Source: Myxococcales bacterium (GTDB lineage: Bacteria > Myxococcota > Myxococcia > Myxococcales > Myxococcaceae). Taken from it: a stretch of 64,000 bases of DNA. The notes below the pieces were generated by a model that saw only the letters and a list, made by a program, of their open reading frames with translations, did not search any database and had not been told where the DNA came from. Below are positions 45,214 to 54,098 of this stretch, piece by piece; the first letter of the stretch is position 1, and every line of letters starts with the position of its first letter. The DNA lies in the NCBI GenBank assembly GCA_030681895.1, contig JAUXRI010000270.1, forward strand, positions 1 to 64,000, read 5' to 3'. A program made the position numbers and the translations under genes.

Positions 45214-45783
45214 GTGAAAGCCCTCGAGACGGCCACAGGGAAGGAGTTCTTCGCGCAGATCGTCGCCGAGCCGGATGACGACGCGCCGCGACTGGTGCTC
45301 GCTGACTGGCTCCAGGAGCGCGGAGACCCCTTCGGAGAGTTCATCGCCCTGCAGGTGAAGAAGCCGAACCACAAGCGCATCAAGACGCTGCGCCTCGACC
45401 ACTACTCCGACTGGATGGGGCCCCTGATCGACGTGGTCGATCCATTCTCGGTGAAGTTCGTCCGCGGCTTCATCGACTCGATGAGCCTCACCTCGGACTA
45501 CTGGCCGGACGCGCGAACGCTGCGGCTGATCAAGGCGGCGGTGGGCGCTCCGCAGCTCGCCCTCGTCACGCGCCTCGTACTCGAGAGGGGAGTCGGAGGC
45601 GGTGGCCTGCACAACGAGAGGGGCTCGATGATGGAGGCGCCTCGTGGTCGGGGAAAGCAGATCCCCATCGTCGCGTTTCTGCTCCACCCCGTTCTTCGCC
45701 ACCTCACCGAGGTCTCGGGCTCGTTCGGCCCAGAGGTGCGCGCGGCCCTCACCGGCAAGGTGCGCTGGTCCGTGCCGGACTGA
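45214..45783 (+). CDS. TIGR02996-type repeat-companion protein
   Basis: A 189-residue protein. Residues about 10-50 match the TIGR02996 companion domain seen beside leucine-rich repeats in Myxococcota (AEPDDDAPRLVLADWLQERGDP, split). The rest contains short LRR-like phrases (LRLIKAAVGAPQLALVTRLVLERG), a poorly conserved Gly-rich loop and a final HPVLRHLTEVSGSFG segment. The function is unknown. The start is GTG at 45214, preceded by a TACGTT box 7 nt upstream; the longer frame from 45139 has no box and no conserved residues. It is convergent with the third DUF1552 gene. Confidence 0.7.
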   Translation: MKALETATGKEFFAQIVAEPDDDAPRLVLADWLQERGDPFGEFIALQVKKPNHKRIKTLRLDHYSDWMGPLIDVVDPFSVKFVRGFIDSMSLTSDYWPDARTLRLIKAAVGAPQLALVTRLVLERGVGGGGLHNERGSMMEAPRGRGKQIPIVAFLLHPVLRHLTEVSGSFGPEVRAALTGKVRWSVPD

Positions 45784-45792
45784 AGCAGCGCT

Positions 45793-47190
45793 TCAGCTCA
45801 CCGTCAGCAGGCTCGTCAACACGCCGCCGGTGAGGCTCGGGTCTCCGAAGTCGTTGAGCAACGAGCCGTCGGTCTTCCGCACGCCCACTGCGCTCGCCAG
45901 CGTGTTGAGCACCTGGTTGTTCGTCTTCTTCTGGTGGTCGATGAACAGGCCGGTGCGCAGCGAACCGCCCGCGCCACCCGCGACGATCCACGGCGTGTTG
46001 TCGGCCGAGTGCGGAGGCCCGCTGCCGAGATCGTTCATCCACACCGCAGCGCAGTCGTCGAGCAGGTTGGCGCCATACGCCGACGGGTACGACGCGAGCC
46101 GGTCGAGGAAGTACTTGAACAGCTGCAGCTGGAAGCGGTCGACCTGGTGGTGCAGCTCCACCGCGTTGGGAATCGGCTCTCCGGCCGAGCCGTCGGAGTT
46201 GATGCGATGGGAGATCCAGTGGAAGCGCGGGTAGCGGGTGCCGTTGATGGTGTACTGCGTCTGGTCGTTCCCCTCGCCGACCTGCAGTGTCGCGGCCGAG
46301 TTGAGGCCACACGAGAAGGCCCACGCCGTCACGTCCATGAAGCGGCGCACCACCTCGGGCCGCACGTCGTTGCCTTCGGGGCTGGTGATGGCGCGCACCT
46401 GGGCCGCCTGCGCCATGTCGAGGTCGCACGTCATGCGCAGCTCGGTGTCGCGCACGGCGTCGAGGTGCATCGCGAGCCGGCGCTTGTCGTCGACCGACAG
46501 CTGCGCCTTGCCCGACACCTCGCGCAGTTGCTCGCGCACGAAGTCATTCACGCTCTTGCGGCGCTCCACCACGAGGCGCTGCACCTCGGGCGGTGACGAC
46601 GCGAGGCCGGTCAGCCGCATGAAGGCGTTGAGCGGCGAGCGCTCGGCAGGCGTTCGCATCTGCGGCCCGCTCCACGACAGACCCTCGGCGATGTACGTCT
46701 GCCGCGGCCCCGCCATGAAGGTGAGCGGCGCGGATCCGGCTGGGTTGTTGGCCTGCGCGATGCGCCAGTCGATGGACATGCCGCGCGCCAGCGGGCTGTT
46801 GCTGGTGCCGCCGGTGTGGTTCTGCGCGGTGAGCATCTGCGGCAGCGCCTCGGAGTGCCCACACGCCGGCCGCGGGAACTGCAGCCGCACGTTCTTGATG
46901 AGGATGAGGCGCGACGCGTACTCGGCCAGCTCGCTCGTGGCGCGCGTGGCGTTCACGCCCGTCGTCATGCTCGCCGTCGTCAGCGGGCCGGGCAGCTCGG
47001 GCCAGAAGCGCTCGGGGTCTCCACCGCTGTTCTGCACGATGCCGTTGCCGGCGCGCACGAACATCGCGAAGCGTTTGCGCGTCGCCTGGCCCCACGCCTT
47101 CTTCGGCAAGAGGGACTCGAGCGCAGGGAACGAGAGCGTCACGCCACCGACGCCCTTGAGGAGCAGTCGTCGAGAGAGGCGGTTCTTCAT
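45793..47190 (-). CDS. DUF1552-family protein, Tat-exported
   Basis: The third DUF1501/DUF1552-type protein in the window. The 465-residue product has the twin-Arg signal LSRRLLLKGVGGVTLSFPAL, an N-terminal strand RFAMFVRAGNGIVQNS, the conserved GHSEALPQMLTAQNHTGG, GMSIDWRIAQANN and a late ANLLDDCAAVWMNDLGSG with HSADNTPWIVAGG. These mark a DUF1552 protein. Its partner upstream is a DUF1592/1588/1585 lipoprotein whose stop overlaps the ATG at 47190 (ATGA). The role is unknown; the fold suggests a metal-dependent hydrolase or a binding protein. Confidence 0.8.
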   Translation of the reverse strand: MKNRLSRRLLLKGVGGVTLSFPALESLLPKKAWGQATRKRFAMFVRAGNGIVQNSGGDPERFWPELPGPLTTASMTTGVNATRATSELAEYASRLILIKNVRLQFPRPACGHSEALPQMLTAQNHTGGTSNSPLARGMSIDWRIAQANNPAGSAPLTFMAGPRQTYIAEGLSWSGPQMRTPAERSPLNAFMRLTGLASSPPEVQRLVVERRKSVNDFVREQLREVSGKAQLSVDDKRRLAMHLDAVRDTELRMTCDLDMAQAAQVRAITSPEGNDVRPEVVRRFMDVTAWAFSCGLNSAATLQVGEGNDQTQYTINGTRYPRFHWISHRINSDGSAGEPIPNAVELHHQVDRFQLQLFKYFLDRLASYPSAYGANLLDDCAAVWMNDLGSGPPHSADNTPWIVAGGAGGSLRTGLFIDHQKKTNNQVLNTLASAVGVRKTDGSLLNDFGDPSLTGGVLTSLLTVS

Positions 47191-48848
47191 GGCGTCACTC
47201 CTTCGACGGCGCGCGCGCGGAAGGCGTCACTCGCGACCAGCTCTTCGAGCAGGCCCATCACCGCGGCGTCGCTCTCTCTCGATTGTTTCGCCAGGCGGGT
47301 GACGAGCGGGCGCTCCGACTCGGTCAACCGGTGGCCGTACAGGTACTCGAGCCAGTGCTCGAAGTAGCAGGCGTGCGCGGCCTTCGACTCGGCCAGCTTC
47401 TTTCCGAACTCGGCGCTGCCGGTGTACCGCTCGAGCGTCTCGTCGAACATGAACTCGCCCGTCGCGTCGATGGGCAGCGACTTCTCGGTGTCACGCCAGC
47501 GGCCGAGCGCGTCGTAGTTCTCGTAGGCGAAGCCGACCGGGTTGATGAACGTGCTGTGGCAGCCCTCGCCGCACGTGCCTTTGCCGGTGAAGGCCTCGAC
47601 GCGCTGACGAAGGGTGCGCACGACCATCGGGTCCTCGGACGGCAGCGCGGGCACCATGTTCGGCGGCGGTGGCAGGCCCGAGCAGAGGAGCTGGTGGTTG
47701 ACGAAGGTGCCGCGGTGAATCGGGTCGCTCGTCGTCGAGGTGGCGTTGGTGGCGAGGAAGCCCAGCTGCGTGAGGAGCCCCGACCGCTTGCCGTCCGTAA
47801 AGGTCACCTTCGAGAGCGAGGTGACGCCGGTGTTGCCGTAGACGCGCGCGGTGTTGGCGTCGAGGAACGAGTACGGCGCGGTGAGGAGCGTCGAGAGGCC
47901 CGCGCGCTGGTCGAGCACCACGTGCCGCACGAAGGCCCGCTGCTCTTCAGCCATCGAGCCGCGCAGGGCGGGGGAGAACTCGGGGAAGAGGGTGGTGTTG
48001 CGGGTGACGTCGTTGACCTTCTGCACCTGCAGCAGCTGGTCGTGGAACGACGCGACCGTGTCTCTCGCGCGCGGGTCGGCGAGGAGGCGACGGGCCTGCA
48101 CGAGGTACCCCTCTTGCGTCGAGAGCTCGCCCGAGGCCGCCGCAGTGAAGAGGGCTTCGTCAGGCATGGTGCGCCAGAGCGCATAGGAAAGACGAGTCGC
48201 CACTTCGTACGGGTCGAGCGGCACCACGCCGTCCTTCACGTCGGTCGCAAGCTCGGGCCGGTACAGGAAGTGCGGCGACTGCAGCAACGCCTCGAGCACC
48301 AGGCGCGGGCCACCGAGTGAGGTGGCGACGTTCGGCGTCAGCGCAGCGGCGCGCCCGTACAACGTCACCAGCGCGGTCACCTCGGCTGCGGTGGGAGGAC
48401 GTCGCCACGCGCGGCGTGCCAGCTCGGTCACCTGCGCGGGCGGGTCGGCAGGCACGGTGCCGCCGAAGGTGCGGCGCAGCGCGGCCGCGTCGCTCGTCGC
48501 CGTCGCCGCGAGCTGCTCGGCGGCGCGCTGGTAGTCGCTCCAGGAGGTGGCGTCGACGTTGAGCAGCGCGCCGTTGGTGTCGAAGGTCGAGCTGGTGGTG
48601 TCGGTGACGAAGGTGCTCGCGACGTTCGGCTTGGCCGGCAGGTGCAGCAGGTCGGTGACGGTGTTCTCGTATTCGGTGTTGTTGAGGCGAGGCAGCCGCG
48701 ACGAGGGCCCGGGCGTCTCCAGCGGCTCCTTCTTCGTCGGGTCGACCGGGCGCGGATCATCAGGGCGACCGGTGCCGAAGACACCACCGGCGAGGCTTCC
48801 TTCACACGCGGCGAAGGCGAGCGCTGACAACAAGAGAAGAGGGCGCAT
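47187..48848 (-). CDS. DUF1592/DUF1588/DUF1585 lipoprotein
   Basis: A 553-residue lipoprotein (signal ends ALAFAAC) with the full domain order of this family: DUF1587-like RLNNTEYENTVTDLLHLP at about 50, DUF1595 ARRAWRRPPTAAEV, DUF1592 LLQSPHFLYRPEL, DUF1588 with SDPIHRGTFVNHQLLCSGLP followed by GKGTCGEGCHSTFINPVGFA (Cys at residue 426), and DUF1585 HWLEYLYGHRLTESERP. The motif is CxxxCH rather than the usual CxxCH, and there is no N-terminal haem motif, so haem binding is uncertain. Stop and start overlap the DUF1552 gene. The start ATG at 48848 is preferred because the lipobox lies just downstream. Confidence 0.85.
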   Translation of the reverse strand: MRPLLLLSALAFAACEGSLAGGVFGTGRPDDPRPVDPTKKEPLETPGPSSRLPRLNNTEYENTVTDLLHLPAKPNVASTFVTDTTSSTFDTNGALLNVDATSWSDYQRAAEQLAATATSDAAALRRTFGGTVPADPPAQVTELARRAWRRPPTAAEVTALVTLYGRAAALTPNVATSLGGPRLVLEALLQSPHFLYRPELATDVKDGVVPLDPYEVATRLSYALWRTMPDEALFTAAASGELSTQEGYLVQARRLLADPRARDTVASFHDQLLQVQKVNDVTRNTTLFPEFSPALRGSMAEEQRAFVRHVVLDQRAGLSTLLTAPYSFLDANTARVYGNTGVTSLSKVTFTDGKRSGLLTQLGFLATNATSTTSDPIHRGTFVNHQLLCSGLPPPPNMVPALPSEDPMVVRTLRQRVEAFTGKGTCGEGCHSTFINPVGFAYENYDALGRWRDTEKSLPIDATGEFMFDETLERYTGSAEFGKKLAESKAAHACYFEHWLEYLYGHRLTESERPLVTRLAKQSRESDAAVMGLLEELVASDAFRARAVEGVTP

Positions 48849-49005
48849 GGTTGAGCAGTGGAGGATAGCGATCATCCTCCCCGCGCGCATGCAGGCAGGT
48901 GTCCTACCTGAGAAGTGGAGTGGTCACCGTCGTGGAGCCGTTTCGTCACCGCGGTTTTTCCTCAGGGGCCGCGCGCTGTGACCTCGAGGGCCGAGGGTGC
49001 CACCC

Positions 49006-49227
49006 ATGCAGACGAACGACGTGACGACGACCCGCGAGACGATGGAAGAGCGCCTGGACCGACTCGAGGCGATGCTGGTGGGCGTCGCGGATCGGCTCGA
49101 CCGGCTCTCGGACGCGGTCACGGTGCCCCTGTGCCTTCAGGAGCGCTCCTTGCGACGCCTCGAGCGCGCGCTCGATTCGCTGCACGACGCACGGAGCGCC
49201 GAGCCGAGCGTCGAGCGCCCTGTGTGA
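49006..49227 (+). CDS. Small coiled-coil protein
   Basis: A 73-residue acidic helical protein without signal peptide. A heptad-like stretch runs through most of it (ETMEERLDRLEAMLVGVADRLD, split, then RSLRRLERALDSL), predicting a coiled-coil. The start ATG at 49006 has GAGGG 7 nt upstream; an in-frame GTG at 48997 is an alternative. No family was recognised. It lies convergent to RtcB. The short length and high GC leave some doubt that it is a gene, though the heptads and good ribosome-binding site support it. Confidence 0.5.
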   Translation: MQTNDVTTTRETMEERLDRLEAMLVGVADRLDRLSDAVTVPLCLQERSLRRLERALDSLHDARSAEPSVERPV

Positions 49228-49234
49228 AGATGGA

Positions 49235-50368
49235 TCAGCCCTTCAACACCACGAGCGGCTCGAGGCGGAGCACCGGCTCGACGAGGTCGGTCTCGTCCTC
49301 CAGCACCTCCATCACGTCGCGATACGCCGTCGGCGCTTCTTCGACGAGGTGTTGCCGTGACGCGTCGAACACCACGCCGCGCAGCTGTCGCTCGAGGTGA
49401 TGCCGGCTGATGTGCGCTCTCGCTTCTCGACGCGTCATCACGCGACCGGCGCCATGTGACGCTGAAGCGAACGCCGCGGCGTGCCCGCGCCCGCGCACGA
49501 CGTAGGAGGCCGTGCCCATCGAGCCCGGAATGAGCGCGAGCCGGCCTTCGGGCGCATGAATGGCGCCTTTGCGATGCACCACGCACGCCTCGCCGAAGTG
49601 CTCCTCGCGCTGCGCGAAGTTGTGGTGCAGGTCGAGGCGCGAGTCGTCGTCTGGCTCGAGACCCAACACCTCGCGAGCCGCCGCAATCGCCTGAGCCATG
49701 ATGGCGTCGCGGTTGGCCTTCGCGAAGTCGAGCGCCCACGACAAATCGCTCCAGAACGCGCGGCCGTCAGGAGCGTCGAGCGACAGCGCTCCGAGTTTGC
49801 CGGCGATGCGTCCGTGGTGATGCCCGATGGAGCCGCCGAGCCCGCGAGAGCCCGTGTGCACCAGGAGCCACGTCGTTCCATCGTGCGCGCGGTCGAGCTC
49901 GACGAAGTGGTTGCCTCCGCCGAGCGTGCCGAGGTGTCGGGGCACCAGGCGAGCCCGCGTGCGTTCGAGCTCGTTCGTCGAGAGCGGCGCGTCGAACAAC
50001 GTACGTGGAACGTCGACGAGCGGGCGTCGGTGCTCCTCGTCACCGACGGGGATTCGCTGCGTCCACGCGTCGAGCAACGCCTCGAGCGCGCGGCGGTCGA
50101 CGCGTGGTGCCGTTTCGAAGCGCACCGCGCTCACCCCGCACCCCAGGTCGGTTCCGAGCGCGCCTGGAACGACGACGTCACGCGTCGCGAAGACCGAGCC
50201 GACCGCCACGCCTTCAGAGACATGAGCGTCCGGCATCGCCGCGACGTGATGAACGACCCACGGCTGCTCGGCCAGCCGGGTGAGTTGTTTCGCGGTGTCG
50301 GAGCGGAGCGCGCTGCTCCACGCCAGCACCGGCACGCCGCGGGTGACCACCACTCGCGGGAGCGTCAA
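49235..50368 (-). CDS. rtcB: RtcB-family RNA-splicing ligase
   Basis: RtcB joins 2',3'-cyclic phosphate and 5'-OH RNA ends using GTP and Mn2+. The 377-residue protein has all main motifs in order: AAMPDAHVSEGVAVGSV, GTDLGCGVSAVRF (metal Cys), LGGGNHFVELD, HTGSRGLGG, HHNFAQREEHFG, HRKGA, PGSMGTASYVVRG, and SASHGAGRVMTR, where the His that carries GMP lies. It is slightly shorter than E. coli RtcB (408). The start is taken as TTG at 50368: GGGAGA is just upstream and TTG overlaps the rbfA stop as TTGA. A longer frame to 50428 would overlap rbfA by 64 bp. It works in RNA repair or tRNA splicing in the cytoplasm. Confidence 0.88.
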   Translation of the reverse strand: MTLPRVVVTRGVPVLAWSSALRSDTAKQLTRLAEQPWVVHHVAAMPDAHVSEGVAVGSVFATRDVVVPGALGTDLGCGVSAVRFETAPRVDRRALEALLDAWTQRIPVGDEEHRRPLVDVPRTLFDAPLSTNELERTRARLVPRHLGTLGGGNHFVELDRAHDGTTWLLVHTGSRGLGGSIGHHHGRIAGKLGALSLDAPDGRAFWSDLSWALDFAKANRDAIMAQAIAAAREVLGLEPDDDSRLDLHHNFAQREEHFGEACVVHRKGAIHAPEGRLALIPGSMGTASYVVRGRGHAAAFASASHGAGRVMTRREARAHISRHHLERQLRGVVFDASRQHLVEEAPTAYRDVMEVLEDETDLVEPVLRLEPLVVLKG

Positions 50369-50709
50369 GACGTCTCTCCCGCGAGTGTTCCGAGTGCCAC
50401 GAAGCGCAACTTCGGCACGCGCTTCCACCCCAGCGACGAACAGAGCTGGGTGCGAATGAAGGGGCTCGCCCGCTCGATGGCAGGCCCCGTCTGGGGGTTC
50501 TCTTCACGCGCGGCCCACGCCACGCGCGCCGAGCTCTCGTCGACGGACAGCTCCACCGCGACGATGACCACGGGTGACAACCGCTCGTCCGACAGGTCCA
50601 GCCGGAAGACGGCCTGCAACGCTTCGAGCAGCAGGTGTTGATGTTGATGGTGATGTGATGACGACGGTTCGACGGTGCGCTCGCGAGAGCGACGGGGGTG
50701 TTTGGGCAC
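50365..50709 (-). CDS. rbfA: Ribosome-binding factor A-like protein
   Basis: RbfA binds the 30S subunit during 16S rRNA maturation. The 114-residue product has a basic, His-rich N-terminus (SSSHHHQHQHLL), then the KH-like RbfA core: RLDLSDERLSPVVIVAVELSVD split, followed by ASPFIRTQLCSSLGWKRVPKLRF at the C-terminus, which matches the usual LR..LA..L.LR..P.L.F pattern. The start is a GTG at 50709 with GGAAAG upstream. It is coupled to rtcB by a TTGA overlap. Most rbfA genes lie with nusA-infB, so this copy may be a second paralogue; the usual locus is not in this window. Confidence 0.78.
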   Translation of the reverse strand: MPKHPRRSRERTVEPSSSHHHQHQHLLLEALQAVFRLDLSDERLSPVVIVAVELSVDESSARVAWAAREENPQTGPAIERASPFIRTQLCSSLGWKRVPKLRFVALGTLAGETS

Positions 50710-50957
50710 GAAGACTTTCCGAAGGTGCGCGTGGCTTCACGCGCGAACGCCAAAGCGCCGGGACGGGCCGCGTCAGCGAAGGTCACCCCCGGGTCACGCG
50801 CCGAGTTGACGGCTCAGCGCGCGACGCCGGGGGCAGTGGACGGAAATTCTGGCGGCACACGATCCACGGGACACCTCCGGACAGCGACGGAGGGCTTCGA
50901 CGTGCGGCTTTGCGCAGACCTGACGGCGCGAAAACAGACGGGTGCCGTTGCATCTCC

Positions 50958-50963
50958 TAGCAT
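50958..50963 (+). promoter_or_regulatory. Candidate -10 box for the cyclase gene
   Basis: TAGCAT lies 9 nt before the GTG at 50973. There is no Shine-Dalgarno. It fits TAnnnT. Confidence 0.4.
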
Positions 50964-50972
50964 CGCGCCACC

Positions 50973-52175
50973 GTGACCTCGCCCGCCGAGCTGACTGCGT
51001 CGTTCGAGACCCGCATGCAGGAGCAGCGCGCAGCCCTCGCGGTGCCCATCGCGGCGCTGCGCCTGGTGGCGGTGGCGTTCTGGTTCCTCGCCGGCATCAC
51101 GCAGGTGTGGATCGTCGCGCTCGATGCCGTCGGCGCGTACCTGGCCCTCTCGCTCATCGCGTTCGTCCTGCTCCTCGTGTGGCCGATTGCCAGACCGCGC
51201 GCCCACTGGAGCGTCGCACTCGTCGACGTGCCGATGATTTTCTTCGCGCAGTTCCTCGCACAGCCGCTCGAGACGACGCCCGCCATCGCCGCTGCGCTCT
51301 CGCAATCCATCTTCCTCACCGCGCTGCTGCTCTCGATGCTCACCTTCGACCGGCGCGTGCTGCTCACCACGGCCGGCCTGTCGTTCGTCCTCGAGGCGGT
51401 GCTGGTCATCTGGGCGCGACAGGACATCGAGCACACCTTGCCGACCGCACTGCTGCTCACCGTCGTCTTCACGGCCGGCGCGTGGTTCGGCATCGCCCTC
51501 GTGCAGCGCATGGCGCACCAGATGACGCTCGACCAGACGCGCAAACAGAAGCTCAACCGCTACTTCTCTCCGCAGGTGGTCGAGCGCCTCGAGGCCTTCG
51601 AGGAGTCGAAGCCAGAGCACCGCGAGGTGAGCATTCTGTTCAGCGACATTCGCGGCTTCACCTCCATCTCGGAGCAGCACGAGAGCGACGTCGTGGTGCG
51701 GTGGCTCAACGAGTACCTGTCCGCGATGGTGTCGGTGGTGTTCAAACATGGGGGCACGCTCGACAAGTTCATGGGCGACGGAATTCTCGCGTACTTCGGA
51801 GCGCCGCTCGCTCAGGCCGACCACCCGCAGCGCGCGGTGGCCTGCGGCCTCGAGATGATCACCGAGCTCGCGGCCCTCAACCAACGCCGCGTGGCGCGAG
51901 GAGAGCCGGACCTGCGCATCGGCATCGGCATTCACACCGGCCGCGCGGTCGTGGGAGACGTCGGCAGCGAGCAGCGCAAGGAGTTCACCGTCATCGGCGA
52001 CGCCGTCAACACCGCCTCGCGCATCGAGGGGCTCACCAAGCAGGTCGGCACCGCGCTGCTCATCAGCGCCGAGACCCGGTCGCGGCTCCCTGAGACAGAG
52101 TCGTGGACGGCGTCGGAGCCGCTCGCGGTGAAGGGGAAAGCCGAGCCGGTGAGCACGTACCGCCCGAGCGCCTGA
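50973..52175 (+). CDS. Membrane class III adenylate/guanylate cyclase
   Basis: Makes cAMP or cGMP. The 400-residue protein has about six transmembrane helices in the first 180 residues (for instance LRLVAVAFWFLAGITQVWIV), then a linker with a coiled hinge (TRKQKLNRYFSPQVVERL) and a cyclase homology domain. Metal-binding Asp residues are D225 (FSDIRGFT) and D269 (DKFMGDGI). The later FTVIGDAVNTASRIEG carries the transition-state residues, with Asn and Arg present. This is the family of Myxococcus CyaA-like membrane cyclases. The start is GTG at 50973, with a TAGCAT box 9 nt upstream. It is divergent from rbfA across 263 bp. Confidence 0.9.
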   Translation: MTSPAELTASFETRMQEQRAALAVPIAALRLVAVAFWFLAGITQVWIVALDAVGAYLALSLIAFVLLLVWPIARPRAHWSVALVDVPMIFFAQFLAQPLETTPAIAAALSQSIFLTALLLSMLTFDRRVLLTTAGLSFVLEAVLVIWARQDIEHTLPTALLLTVVFTAGAWFGIALVQRMAHQMTLDQTRKQKLNRYFSPQVVERLEAFEESKPEHREVSILFSDIRGFTSISEQHESDVVVRWLNEYLSAMVSVVFKHGGTLDKFMGDGILAYFGAPLAQADHPQRAVACGLEMITELAALNQRRVARGEPDLRIGIGIHTGRAVVGDVGSEQRKEFTVIGDAVNTASRIEGLTKQVGTALLISAETRSRLPETESWTASEPLAVKGKAEPVSTYRPSA

Positions 52176-52307
52176 CGGTTCACGTCGCGATCGCACGAAC
52201 GTGCTGGCGCCGTCCATGCTCCGAAGAGGTCGGTCTCGCGCGACGTGGCGTGCGCTCGCGGGCGCGCGACGACGTGCTCGCCAACATCTCTCGCCACGGC
52301 TGGACGC

Positions 52308-52877
52308 TCAGCGGGGCTGCAGGTGCGTGTCGACCTTCTCGAGCAACTGGACGCGCGCGGCATGACGCCCGAGGGCGAGCGTGTCGAGCTCGAGCGCGAC
52401 ACCGCTCATCACCGACAGCCCCAGCCCCACGCCGAGGAGCCGCTCCCGCCGCGTCAGGAGCCCGAGCCCCACTACGAGCAGAAGCCCATCGGCGAAGCGC
52501 AGCAGCCGCCGCGTCGCGAGCGCCTCGACGGCCCGCGGGAGCACCTCGGTCGTCAAGACGTGTGGCGCTTCCTGAAGGAGCTCCGGCAACGCCTGCCGCT
52601 CCTTCGAGAGCGTGACGAAGTCGACCGCGCCGGTGATGGCATGAATGACACCGAGCAAGGCGAGCGGCACCGCGGCGCCAATCGTGACCGGCCTCGCCCA
52701 CACCAGCCACAACGCCACGGCGAGCAGGACGGCGGCGACCCCGACGGCCGTCGTCACGATGGCCCACACCCGCTCCTGCGCCGCTGCGTGCGTGAGAGAC
52801 TCGAGAAGCGACAGCTGCGCCTGGGCCGGTGACACGCAGCCAGTGTGGCACGGCTCGACGACGCGACGATTGTCCAT
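52308..52877 (-). CDS. Uncharacterised membrane protein
   Basis: A 189-residue protein with at least three hydrophobic helices (about residues 38-60, 66-88 and 134-160), the first two forming AVGVAAVLLAVALWLVW and VPLALLGVIHAITGAVDFV. No family was recognised. The start ATG at 52877 has AGAGGGG close upstream; GTG at 52880 or 52835 are alternatives. It lies between the cyclase and an oppositely oriented gene, with no operon partner. The C-terminus is polar with many Leu and Arg, perhaps a short cytoplasmic helix. Confidence 0.6.
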   Translation of the reverse strand: MDNRRVVEPCHTGCVSPAQAQLSLLESLTHAAAQERVWAIVTTAVGVAAVLLAVALWLVWARPVTIGAAVPLALLGVIHAITGAVDFVTLSKERQALPELLQEAPHVLTTEVLPRAVEALATRRLLRFADGLLLVVGLGLLTRRERLLGVGLGLSVMSGVALELDTLALGRHAARVQLLEKVDTHLQPR

Positions 52878-52913
52878 CACCCCTCTCGAACCGCCGGAGT
52901 AAGTCGCACGCCG

Positions 52914-54095
52914 ATGCTCTCCCTCACGCTCCTCGCCCTCATCACCGCTGCCGACGGTGGTGTCGCTCCTTCTGGCGCTCCCGCCGACGCCGCCGACTTC
53001 ATCGACGACGTCCGGCTCATCTTTCAGGTCGTGACGTGTCAGCCGGGCGAGGTGCCTGCGCCGCTCGACGTGAAGACGGTGCAGACGTACTGCAAAGAGA
53101 TGACGCCGAAGTTCGAGCGCTTTCGCTCACACTGGGGCGTCACCGCGCGCGCCTTCATTCAAGCGCAGCGCCCGGCGGGTCTGCCCGGCGAGCTCGTCTA
53201 CCCGTTCGGTGGCGGCGACCTGATGATGGCGCTCACTGCGTTCCCCGAGGCCACCGTCATCACCACGATGTCGCTCGAGCTGGCAGGTGACCCGCGCCGC
53301 CTCAAGACGCTCGCGGACAAGAAGTCGCTCGAGCAGTCGCTCAAGGCGCTCAACGAAGCCGCGACCACCACGTTGATGTCCAACGACTCCAAGAGCGTCA
53401 ACCTGTCGAAGATTCAGCGCGGTGACCTGCCGGGCCAGCTCTCGATGCACTTGATGGGGCTGGCGCTCAACGACCAGGAGCCCGTCTCGGTGCGCTTCTT
53501 CCGCGTCGAGCCCGATGGCTCACTCCACTATTTCAACCGCGCGGAGATCGACGCGCTCGACTCGGTGAAGGCCTCGAAGCTGAAGGAGACGTGGAAGGCG
53601 CCCGACTTCTCGCCCGCCTTCGCCAACGTCGAGGTGCAGTTCGTGCCGAAGGGCCAGCCGAAGGCGACCCCGAGAATCCACCGGCACCTCGGCGCCAACC
53701 TCTCGGATGACGGCTTCACGAAGGCGCCCGGCCTGCTCGCGCACCTCTCGGCGAAAGGCCGGGTCTCGGCGATGACGAAGGCCGCGAGCTATCTGCTCTG
53801 GAACCCCGCGTTCTCGGTGATTCGCGATTGGCTGGTCGCACACGCCGTGTTCATGATTTCGGATTCGACAGGCGTGCCGCCGCGGTATTGGAAAAAGGCC
53901 GGCTGCACTGTCGACACGTTTGGCAGCTTTCAGAAGTCGTTCCTCGGCACGTGGGAGGGCTTCCAGGAAGAGCTGCGCACCGAGTTCGAGAAGGCGAAGA
54001 AGCTGCCCATGCGCTTCGGCTACCCCGATGGCAGCCCCGAGAAGCGCAGCCACTGTGTCGTCGTGAAGTGCCCGGCCGAGGCGAAGAATCCCTGA
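52914..54095 (+). CDS. Uncharacterised exported protein, 'YPFGGGDLMMAL' family
   Basis: A 393-residue protein with a short N-terminal signal (MLSLTLLALITAADG). Conserved-looking phrases such as ELVYPFGGGDLMMALTAFP, TTMSLELAGDPRRL, SVRFFRVEPDGSLHYFNRAEI and LWNPAFSVIRDWLVAHAVFMISDSTGVPP suggest a single globular domain of a family I recall from Myxococcota and Planctomycetes without a known function. A conserved-looking Cys pair is at the ends (CQPGEV near residue 42; HCVVVKCP near 385). The ATG at 52914 has GGAG only 14 nt upstream, so initiation may be weak. It is divergent from the membrane protein and convergent with the phosphoesterase, with stops 3 bp apart. Confidence 0.65.
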   Translation: MLSLTLLALITAADGGVAPSGAPADAADFIDDVRLIFQVVTCQPGEVPAPLDVKTVQTYCKEMTPKFERFRSHWGVTARAFIQAQRPAGLPGELVYPFGGGDLMMALTAFPEATVITTMSLELAGDPRRLKTLADKKSLEQSLKALNEAATTTLMSNDSKSVNLSKIQRGDLPGQLSMHLMGLALNDQEPVSVRFFRVEPDGSLHYFNRAEIDALDSVKASKLKETWKAPDFSPAFANVEVQFVPKGQPKATPRIHRHLGANLSDDGFTKAPGLLAHLSAKGRVSAMTKAASYLLWNPAFSVIRDWLVAHAVFMISDSTGVPPRYWKKAGCTVDTFGSFQKSFLGTWEGFQEELRTEFEKAKKLPMRFGYPDGSPEKRSHCVVVKCPAEAKNP

Positions 54096-54098
54096 CCG

